Source of the DNA: JAUVKT01 sp036350795
Lineage (GTDB): Bacteria > Bacteroidota > Bacteroidia > Bacteroidales > VadinHA17
DNA: 12,839 nucleotides
Direction: 5' to 3'
Assembly (NCBI GenBank): GCA_036350795.1
Contig: JAZBNV010000065.1
Coordinates: 1-12,839, forward strand
The translations under genes were made by a program, and so were the position numbers. The notes below the pieces were generated by a model. It was not told the origin of the DNA, made no database searches, and worked only from the letters and a program-made list of their open reading frames with translations. Numbering within the stretch: the first letter of the stretch is position 1; the number at the start of each line of letters is the position of its first letter. Below are positions 7,070 to 12,839 of the stretch, in pieces.

Positions 7070-7081
7070 GCTGGTTTTAAG

Positions 7082-10000
7082 ATGAGAGTCAAACAGTCCA
7101 TATATTATTTAATTATCGTGCTATTGATGGCCTCTGCAGGACTGGCGGCACAACCATGGACATCTGCTTCGGTGCTCTCGTCGGGCGAGTGGTATAAGCT
7201 AAAGGTTCATGGTGAAGGAATGGTAAAAATCTCCTACCAGGACTGTGTGGCTGCTGGCATTCAGCCGGGAACGGTTCCGGCAGTTTTTGGCAATAATGCG
7301 GGTCTGCTGTCCTATAACAACTCTGATGCTGCACCCGACGATCTGAGTAATCTGCCCCTGATGGTAGAAAAGGGTTCGGATGGTATTTTCAATACGGGCG
7401 ATTATATTCTTTTTTATTCGCCCGGAACTCACCGCTGGCACTACGATTCCACGGGCTTTACCTTTGCCAGGCATTACTATGCCGATACAGCTGTTTATTT
7501 CATTACAGACTCCCGCCTTCCAAACGAGATTGAAACAGCGGCAGTTTTATCTTCATATAATTCACAATCTGAATATTACGATGAGCTTAGAATACATGAG
7601 AAAGAAGTTCAAAATATATTAAAATCGGGGCGGGAATGGTTTGAACCGGTATCAGTAAACCTTGATATCAGCTTTGATGATCTTTTTACAGGAAATTCAT
7701 ATGAAGCAGGAGAGAATGTAAAATACAGGATAAGAGTTCTTTCAAGATCTGAAATACTATCATCGTTCAGGCTTACAAGCGGAGCGGAGGTACTTGAAAA
7801 TATTTTGCTTGCCGGGGTAAATATTTTTAATACTGCGGGCACTTATGCACGGATGGAGTATGTAAGCGGTGAATATAATCCCCTTACTTTCACAGAGCCG
7901 CTCTCGCTTAAGTATTATAACAATGGTAATTCGAATGCACTTGGATGGCTTGACTACCTGAGCCTTCATTCACGCAGGAAACTTGTATATTCTAACAGGG
8001 AATTAATATTCAGGGACTCAAAAAGTGTGTCTGAAGGAGGTATTTGTGAATTCAGCATTGATAATGCCACTTCAGCGCTCAGGCTATGGGATATAAGCCA
8101 GGCGGGTAAACCAGAGTCAGTGCCGGCGGTATATGAAAGCGGGAAACTGCGGTTTAGAGTGAAAACCGACAGTCTTAAAACTTTTATTCTCTTTGATCCT
8201 GCCAATAGCAGGGGTCCGCTTGATATAAGTGGTCCTATAGCTAACCAGGACCTGCATTCGCATACGGGCAGGGATATGATAATTGTGTGCCCCGAAGTAT
8301 TCAGAAGCAGGGCTGAGGAACTTGCAGATATCCATTCAGTATATAATGGCCTGGAATCTTACGTTGTAACTCTCGATGAGATCTATAACGAATTTTCGGG
8401 TGGAATACCCGACATTTCTGCTATAAGAAACTACATAAGAATGGTTTACACCAGGAGTAAGGAAGGAGAAACAAAGCTTAAGTACCTTACTCTTTTTGGC
8501 GACGGGTCGTATGAAAACCGGAAGCTGCCCCCGGGTAATCCCAATTTCGTCCCCACCTACCAGACAGAAAACTCCAATGTAAATATTCTTTCTTTTACCT
8601 CAGATGACTTCTATGGATTACTGGATGAAGACGAGGGAGAATATAAGGGCTACCTCGATATCGGTATAGGAAGACTGCCTGTTTCGGACACAGCAGAGGC
8701 AGGAATAGTTCTTAAAAAAATAAGGTCCTATCTCAATCCGTCAAATGCAGGTGCATGGCGAAATATGCTGCTGCTAATTGCCGACGATGAAGATTCAAAT
8801 GCCCATATGAGCGATGCTGAAAGCCTGTATAACCAGGTCGGAAATACAGCTCCTTATATCAATACCGATAAGGTATACCTCGACTCTTATGTACAGAAAT
8901 CATCAATTAACGGCGACTCCTACCCTGCTGCAACAGAAGCCATAAATTCCAGGCTTAACAGTGGAGCACTTATTTTTAATTATATCGGTCATGGCAGTGA
9001 AAAAGGACTGGCCCATGAGCGGGTAGTAAAAATTGAGGATATTATTTCATGGTCAAATATTGACAGGCTGCCGGTATTTATTACGGCTACCTGCGAATTC
9101 AGCAGGTTTGATGATATAGATATTGATCCCGGCAGCGGTGAAATTTCAGAGGTGGAGTCGGCAGGAGAAATGGTACTTTTGAGTCCCGAAGGCGGAGGTA
9201 TTGCGCTGCTGACAACTACAAGAATAGTCTATTCTGCACCCAACTACATTCTAAACAGTAAAATCTATGAAAGTGCCTTTACACCGGATGAAAATGGAAG
9301 GGGAAAAGCACTCGGAGACATAGTAAGAGAAGCCAAAAACGCAGCCGGATCGGGCGATAATAAAAGAAATTTTACGCTGCTTGGAGACCCTGCACTGAAG
9401 CTTGCCTGGCCCTGGCACGGAAGGGTTGTAACAGATTCAATTAACGGAGTTGAACTGCTGTCTTTTACAGATACCATACAGGCTCTCTCAGAGCTAAGCC
9501 TCTCGGGACATCTTACTGATGGGGAAGGCACAAAACTCCCTTCTGCAGATGGTGAAATTTTTGTAACGGTATTTGATAAGAAATACCCTGTTAGCAGCCT
9601 GGCAAACGATGGTGGGAGTCCATTTGAGTTTGAAAGGCAGGACAGGATCTTATTCAGAGGTAAAGCCAGTATTGAAAATGGCGAATTCAGGATTAAAATG
9701 TTTATCCCGAGGGATATTAATTACCTGTATGATTATGGCAAGATAAGCTATTACGCAAGAAGTGGGTCGGCAGATTTTACAGGCTATTCTAACGATATTC
9801 TTATTGGTGGCTTTAATAACCAGATTTCTGCAGATACCACCGGGCCTGAAATCAGGCTATTCCTTAACGACACACTTTTCAGGAATGGAGGTATTACCAA
9901 TCCCAGGCCCACACTTCTTGTATTACTGAGCGACCCGGGTGGTATTAATACGGCAGGAACAGGTATCGGGCATGATATTGTTACTTACCTTGATGAAGAC

Positions 10001-10492
10001 AGGGCCAATTCAGTTATTCTGAATAATTTTTACGAAAATAACCTGGATACATATACTTCGGGCAATATTGTATATCCCCTTCCGGAGCTTGAACGAGGAT
10101 CTCATACCATTACACTGCGTGCCTGGGATAACTACAATAACTCCACAAGCGAAAATCTTGTTTTTATTGTTGAGACAGATAAGGGATTTATACTTACCGA
10201 CCTGCTGAATTATCCGAATCCTGTCAGCAACCAGACCAGTATCAGCCTGGGCCATAACAGGCCAGGTGAGGAGTTTAATATTGAAATAAATATTTACAGC
10301 TCAGGTGGTAAACTTGTTAAACAAATAGTAAGCAGGCAATTAACGGGAGGATTTGCTATTAATCCTATAAGCTGGGACGGGCTTGACAATGGTGGTTCAA
10401 GGCTTGCACGAGGTGTCTACATTTACAGTGTTACCATCAAAACCAGGATGGGAGAAAGTGCACGTATATCGGGCAGGATGATCATTTTATAG
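7082..10492 (+). CDS. porU: PorU, type IX secretion system sortase (C25 gingipain-family cysteine protease)
   Basis: PorU is the cell-surface protease that removes the C-terminal signal of T9SS cargo and attaches the cargo to a surface glycolipid (A-LPS in Porphyromonas). The 1136-residue protein starts at the ATG at 7082, giving signal peptide MRVKQSIYYLIIVLLMASAG with likely cleavage at LAA-Q (about 23/24). A beta-rich N-terminal region (about 24-395) precedes a peptidase C25 domain (about 397-777), from DMIIVCPEVF through LFGDGSYENR to LLGDPALKLAWP. The catalytic dyad is visible: His637 in YIGHGSEKG and Cys671 in TATCEFSRFDD. Ig-like sequence follows, and the last ~95 residues (from NYPNPVSNQTSISL) look like a T9SS type A C-terminal domain, which PorU itself carries. 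Length is close to the P. gingivalis protein. porV follows after 61 bp. No frameshift was seen. Confidence 0.95.
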   Translation: MRVKQSIYYLIIVLLMASAGLAAQPWTSASVLSSGEWYKLKVHGEGMVKISYQDCVAAGIQPGTVPAVFGNNAGLLSYNNSDAAPDDLSNLPLMVEKGSDGIFNTGDYILFYSPGTHRWHYDSTGFTFARHYYADTAVYFITDSRLPNEIETAAVLSSYNSQSEYYDELRIHEKEVQNILKSGREWFEPVSVNLDISFDDLFTGNSYEAGENVKYRIRVLSRSEILSSFRLTSGAEVLENILLAGVNIFNTAGTYARMEYVSGEYNPLTFTEPLSLKYYNNGNSNALGWLDYLSLHSRRKLVYSNRELIFRDSKSVSEGGICEFSIDNATSALRLWDISQAGKPESVPAVYESGKLRFRVKTDSLKTFILFDPANSRGPLDISGPIANQDLHSHTGRDMIIVCPEVFRSRAEELADIHSVYNGLESYVVTLDEIYNEFSGGIPDISAIRNYIRMVYTRSKEGETKLKYLTLFGDGSYENRKLPPGNPNFVPTYQTENSNVNILSFTSDDFYGLLDEDEGEYKGYLDIGIGRLPVSDTAEAGIVLKKIRSYLNPSNAGAWRNMLLLIADDEDSNAHMSDAESLYNQVGNTAPYINTDKVYLDSYVQKSSINGDSYPAATEAINSRLNSGALIFNYIGHGSEKGLAHERVVKIEDIISWSNIDRLPVFITATCEFSRFDDIDIDPGSGEISEVESAGEMVLLSPEGGGIALLTTTRIVYSAPNYILNSKIYESAFTPDENGRGKALGDIVREAKNAAGSGDNKRNFTLLGDPALKLAWPWHGRVVTDSINGVELLSFTDTIQALSELSLSGHLTDGEGTKLPSADGEIFVTVFDKKYPVSSLANDGGSPFEFERQDRILFRGKASIENGEFRIKMFIPRDINYLYDYGKISYYARSGSADFTGYSNDILIGGFNNQISADTTGPEIRLFLNDTLFRNGGITNPRPTLLVLLSDPGGINTAGTGIGHDIVTYLDEDRANSVILNNFYENNLDTYTSGNIVYPLPELERGSHTITLRAWDNYNNSTSENLVFIVETDKGFILTDLLNYPNPVSNQTSISLGHNRPGEEFNIEINIYSSGGKLVKQIVSRQLTGGFAINPISWDGLDNGGSRLARGVYIYSVTIKTRMGESARISGRMIIL

Positions 10493-10553
10493 GGCCTGTA
10501 CAATAATGTGAGTTTAAAATTGTTATATATTTACAGAAGAAAACAGAAGATTG

Positions 10554-11723
10554 ATGAAAAAAGAGATTGTTTTTATTTGCCTGCTTACATGCATCTTATT
10601 CAGCGGAGTCAAGCTCTTCGGTCAGGAAGAAGATGAACTGAATGCAATACAAACGGTTGTACCCTTCCTTACAATTGCCCCCGACAGCCGTGCCGGTGCT
10701 ATGGGTGATGTGGGAGCTGCTACATCTCCTGATATATACAGCATGCACTGGAACCCTGCAAAATATGCTTTCATTGACGGAGAGGGAGGCCTTGGTATAG
10801 CATACTCACCCTGGCTGAGAACACTGGTCCCCGACATTAACCTGGCTTACCTGGTAGGGTATTACCGGATTGACGACAAACAGGTTGTAAGTTCGAGCCT
10901 GCTATATTCAAGCCTGGGCGACATTCCATTTACCGATAACTTCGGAAATGAGCAACTGGTTTTCAGGGCAAATGAATTCAGTCTTGATGCAAGTTATTCA
11001 AGATTGCTGACTGATGAGTTATCAGGAGCAATTGCATTCAGGTTTATTTATTCCAACCTTACCGGGGGATATTATGATGGTACCACAGAGACCAAACCGG
11101 GCACTTCTTTTGCAGCTGATGTATCTTTCTATTACCTCAAAAAAGTGGATATCTCAGGAAAAGACGCCGAGATAACAGCCGGAACCAATTTCTCAAACCT
11201 TGGCGCCAAAATGAGCTATACCGACGACAGGGAACCTGATTTTATACCAATGAACTTCAGGCTGGGAGCTGGCACAGCTATTTACCTCGACAGGTACAAC
11301 AAGCTTGGCCTGAGTGTGGATCTTAATAAACTCCTGGTACCTACTCCTCCGATAAAGGATATCAATACAGGTGAGATTATTGCAGGCAAAGACCCTAACG
11401 TAGCCGTTCCTGTTGCCATATTTCAGTCCTTTATAGATGCACCCGACGGCTTCAGGGAGGAATTAAGGGAAATTTCAATCTCAACAGGCCTGGAATATCT
11501 GTATAATAACCAGTTTGCAATAAGGGGTGGCTATTTCCACGAACATGCCAGCAAGGGAAACAGGAAATATTTTACCGCCGGAGCAGGTATTAAAATGAGT
11601 GTCTTTTCGCTTGACTTCTCATACCTTATGCCCCTGGTTAGTAACCACCCGCTTGCAAGGACACTGCGTTTTTCACTGTCATTTGATTTCGATTCATTCA
11701 GAAGCGTTAAAGCATCAGGCTAG
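10554..11723 (+). CDS. porV: PorV (LptO), type IX secretion outer-membrane beta-barrel
   Basis: The 389-residue protein has a signal peptide (MKKEIVFICLLTCILFSG, cleavage probably near FGQ-EE) followed by the PorV opening AIQTVVPFLTIAPDSRAGAMGDVGAATSPD, the conserved MHWNPAKYAF, and then strand-rich sequence ending in a barrel-like FSLSFDFDSF segment. PorV is a FadL-like outer-membrane barrel that collects cargo from the SprA translocon through its C-terminal signal and delivers it to the PorU sortase. The gene lies 61 bp after porU on the same strand, as expected for working partners. A TTG codon immediately before the ATG is ignored because the ATG gives a standard signal peptide. A near match to the -7 box (TATATTTA, 10526-10533) lies upstream but lacks the final G. 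Its stop abuts the ispF start. Confidence 0.95.
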   Translation: MKKEIVFICLLTCILFSGVKLFGQEEDELNAIQTVVPFLTIAPDSRAGAMGDVGAATSPDIYSMHWNPAKYAFIDGEGGLGIAYSPWLRTLVPDINLAYLVGYYRIDDKQVVSSSLLYSSLGDIPFTDNFGNEQLVFRANEFSLDASYSRLLTDELSGAIAFRFIYSNLTGGYYDGTTETKPGTSFAADVSFYYLKKVDISGKDAEITAGTNFSNLGAKMSYTDDREPDFIPMNFRLGAGTAIYLDRYNKLGLSVDLNKLLVPTPPIKDINTGEIIAGKDPNVAVPVAIFQSFIDAPDGFREELREISISTGLEYLYNNQFAIRGGYFHEHASKGNRKYFTAGAGIKMSVFSLDFSYLMPLVSNHPLARTLRFSLSFDFDSFRSVKASG

Positions 11724-12203
11724 ATGGATATCAGGATTGGACAGGGTATCGACTTTCACAGGCTGGAGGAAGAACTTGACCTGTGGATAGGCGGCATTAA
11801 GATTCCTTCCAGGAAAGGTGCGGTGGCACATTCTGACGGTGATGTACTTATACACGCAATATGCGATGCAATACTCGGAGCTGCAGGACTTAAAGATATC
11901 GGACATCATTTCCCCGACACAGACGAAAGATTTAAGAATATCGACAGCAGAAAATTGCTGGTTCAGACACTTGAACTAATAGGTAAAATGGGGTTCAGGC
12001 TGGTTAATATTGACTCAACTGTTTGCCTCGAAGAACCCAAAATTAATCCACATATTGATTCAATCAAGAAGAGTCTGTCAGGTGTAACAGGACTGGAAGA
12101 GGGAAGAATAGGTGTAAAAGCCACCACAACCGAAAAAATGGGCTTTACCGGGAGAGGAGAGGGAATATCTGCACTGGCCTCTGTTCTGATAAGTGCGGTC
12201 TGA
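11724..12203 (+). CDS. ispF: 2-C-methyl-D-erythritol 2,4-cyclodiphosphate synthase
   Basis: IspF converts CDP-ME 2-phosphate to ME-cyclodiphosphate with release of CMP, in the non-mevalonate (MEP) isoprenoid pathway. The 159-residue length is normal. Zinc ligands are visible as D10 and H12 in GQGIDFHRL and H44 in the AHSDGDVLIHAICDAILGA block. FPDTDERFKNIDSR, CLEEPKINPHI and the signature KATTTEKMGFTGRGEGI are all intact. The ATG follows the porV stop with no spacer, so translation is likely coupled to porV. The porU-porV-ispF order is, as I recall, also present in Porphyromonas gingivalis, so this linkage is probably old; its functional meaning is unknown, although lipid carriers for surface glycans are isoprenoids. 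Confidence 0.97.
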   Translation: MDIRIGQGIDFHRLEEELDLWIGGIKIPSRKGAVAHSDGDVLIHAICDAILGAAGLKDIGHHFPDTDERFKNIDSRKLLVQTLELIGKMGFRLVNIDSTVCLEEPKINPHIDSIKKSLSGVTGLEEGRIGVKATTTEKMGFTGRGEGISALASVLISAV

Positions 12204-12224
12204 AAAATATTATCTCTTTTTTAG

Positions 12225-12232
12225 TAAATTTG
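12225..12232 (+). promoter_or_regulatory. Candidate -7 box for the CoA-binding protein gene
   Basis: TAAATTTG fits the Bacteroidetes TAnnTTTG consensus and lies 12 bp before the ATG at 12245, the same spacing as porU. Its final TTG is in frame with the gene and could be misread as a start. An internal promoter downstream of ispF is plausible but the surroundings are A+T-rich. Confidence 0.4.
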
Positions 12233-12244
12233 AAAAAAATTAAG

Positions 12245-12610
12245 ATGGAGAAAAGAACCCTTGTGCTGGGTGCAAGCCCTAATCCAAACCGCTTCGCATA
12301 TAAGGCAGTAAGAAGCCTGCAAAGAAGAGATATTCCACTTATTGCCATAGGAAGAAAAGATACAGATCTTGATGGAATCAAAATAAGAACAGGAAAACCT
12401 CTTGATATTGATCCTGTTCATACAGTCTCCCTATATCTTAATTCAGAAAGACAAAAAGAATTCTACGACTATATTATTGCCCTGAAACCAAAGAGGATAA
12501 TTTTCAATCCCGGCACAACTAATCCTGAACTGGCCGGGCTTGCCCTTCAGAACGGGATTGAGGTTGTAAACGACTGCATGCTGGTAATGCTCAATACCGG
12601 TAGATTCTGA
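12245..12610 (+). CDS. Small CoA-binding-domain protein (YccU-like)
   Basis: This 121-residue single-domain protein has the Rossmann-type CoA_binding_2 fold: LVLGASPNPNRFAY (6-19) is the nucleotide-binding turn, PLIAIGRK (31-38) the second strand, and RIIFNPGTTNPELAGLALQNG (84-104) with IEVVNDCMLVML (105-116) the closing part. Homologues resemble the CoA-binding part of succinyl-CoA synthetase alpha; YccU-type proteins bind CoA, but their biological role is not established. The ATG at 12245 is chosen over an in-frame TTG five codons upstream, which belongs to the likely promoter box. It lies 41 bp after ispF on the same strand and may be read through from that operon. Cytoplasmic; no signal peptide or membrane segment. 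Confidence 0.85.
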   Translation: MEKRTLVLGASPNPNRFAYKAVRSLQRRDIPLIAIGRKDTDLDGIKIRTGKPLDIDPVHTVSLYLNSERQKEFYDYIIALKPKRIIFNPGTTNPELAGLALQNGIEVVNDCMLVMLNTGRF

Positions 12611-12645
12611 ATTCCATACTATTAGCATCTTTTACTGATAGTGCA

Positions 12646-12704
12646 TTGATAGTGCAGGGCTCCGGCCCTGCGATGGTTTGATAGTGCAGGGCTCCGGCCC
12701 TGCG
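12646..12704 (+). repeat. Left block: two identical 27-bp hairpin units (32-bp period)
   Basis: Copies at 12646-12672 and 12678-12704 are identical over 27 bp and each contains GCAGGGCTCCGGCCCTGC, a perfect 7-bp GC-rich stem with a TCCG loop. The unit nearest the gene could also help end transcription of the upstream operon, although no T-run follows it. Confidence 0.85.
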
Positions 12705-12728
12705 CTGATACCGTTAGTTTCGGATTTT

Positions 12729-12792
12729 AGGGTGAAGGGCAGGAGCCCTTCACCATCTGAAGGGTGAAGGGCAGGAGCCCTTCACCATCTGA
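12729..12792 (-). repeat. Right block: two identical 32-bp hairpin units in tandem
   Basis: Copies at 12729-12760 and 12761-12792 are identical and directly adjacent. Each forms a perfect 10-bp stem, GGTGAAGGGC with GCCCTTCACC, around an AGGA loop. The strand given reflects that these units match the reverse complement of the left block. Confidence 0.85.
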
Positions 12793-12839
12793 AGACAGGA
12801 GCTCTGCACCAGCAGAAGTTAATATGGATTATTTAATCC

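Larger units (their letters stand above)
12636..12816. repeat. Extragenic hairpin-repeat array in two opposed blocks
   Basis: The array occupies most of the 229-bp non-coding tail after the CoA-binding gene. It holds about five units of ~32 bp: a truncated leading piece (TGATAGTGCA, 12636-12645), two exact copies of one unit, a 24-bp unique centre (12705-12728), two exact copies of a second unit, and a decayed last unit (12793-12816, CAGGAGCTCTGCACC core). The reverse complement of the first unit matches the second (CAGGGC-CGGA-GCCCTG against AAGGGC-AGGA-GCCCTT, then ACTATC against ACCATC), so the blocks are one family in opposite orientations. Each unit is a stem-loop. There are no unique spacers between the units, no ORF, and no transposase in the window. 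It resembles REP/BIME-type extragenic palindromes. Confidence 0.85.

Noticed and set aside
7067..7081. TTG at 7067 as the porU start
   Set aside because: This TTG is the end of the TATCTTTG promoter box; the ATG at 7082 gives a standard signal peptide.
6945..7081. Small RNA or riboswitch in the porP-porU divergent region
   Set aside because: It is only 137 bp, with promoter boxes close to both start codons; no recognisable riboswitch core or stable extended fold was visible.
10526..10533. TATATTTA as a separate porV promoter
   Set aside because: It misses the final G of TAnnTTTG and has no -33 partner; porV is more simply explained as downstream of porU in one unit.
12230..12244. TTG at 12230 as the start of the CoA-binding protein
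   Set aside because: The TTG belongs to TAAATTTG, a likely promoter box; the ATG at 12245 starts directly before the conserved strand.
12636..12816. Possible CRISPR array
   Set aside because: The repeats are ~32 bp, but units in the right block are directly adjacent, units in the left block are separated by only 5 bp, and the blocks are in opposite orientations. There are no unique spacers and no cas genes in the window.

Overview
The window reads as a chromosomal segment from a Bacteroidota (Bacteroidetes) bacterium, most likely class Bacteroidia. The evidence is a set of phylum-specific type IX secretion system (T9SS) genes (gldJ, a porP/sprF-family gene, porU, porV), Bacteroidetes-type -7 promoter boxes (TAnnTTTG) instead of sigma70 boxes, and few Shine-Dalgarno sequences. 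I see no phage genes, transposase, tRNA, rRNA or CRISPR array. The species cannot be named from the sequence alone.

Layout. (1) Positions 1-2301, + strand: a tight cluster with the 3' end of an inositol-monophosphatase-family gene, an LpxL/HtrB-type lysophospholipid acyltransferase whose ATG abuts the previous stop, and a family 2 glycosyltransferase that overlaps the acyltransferase by ATGA. The last two look like envelope (lipid A, polysaccharide or glycolipid) genes. (2) Positions 2253-6944, - strand: the transcription order is porP/sprF-like, gldJ, a 135-bp inverted-repeat element, murF, ppa. The ppa 3' end overlaps the glycosyltransferase 3' end tail to tail by 49 bp. (3) Positions 6945-7081: a 137-bp divergent promoter region with the same TATCTTTGG box facing each way and a perfect 12-bp palindrome. 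(4) Positions 7082-12610, + strand: porU, porV, ispF and a small CoA-binding-domain protein. (5) Positions 12611-12839: a non-coding tail with an array of hairpin-forming repeats in two opposed blocks.

How the genes fit together: porU (C25 cysteine-protease sortase) and porV (outer-membrane beta-barrel shuttle) form the cell-surface attachment machinery of the T9SS. The divergent porP/sprF-like and gldJ genes encode outer-membrane and lipoprotein components of the secretion/gliding apparatus. Interleaved housekeeping genes make peptidoglycan precursor (murF), hydrolyse pyrophosphate (ppa) and make isoprenoid precursor (ispF), so the segment is dominated by envelope biogenesis.

I found no wholly new protein system; every protein fits a known family. 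The most unusual features are non-coding: the terminal hairpin array with compensatory base changes, and the MITE-like palindrome inserted 5 bp upstream of the murF start codon. Several genes have an open frame reaching upstream to a TTG codon that is really part of a promoter box or a repeat; the starts given here are corrected to the downstream ATG.
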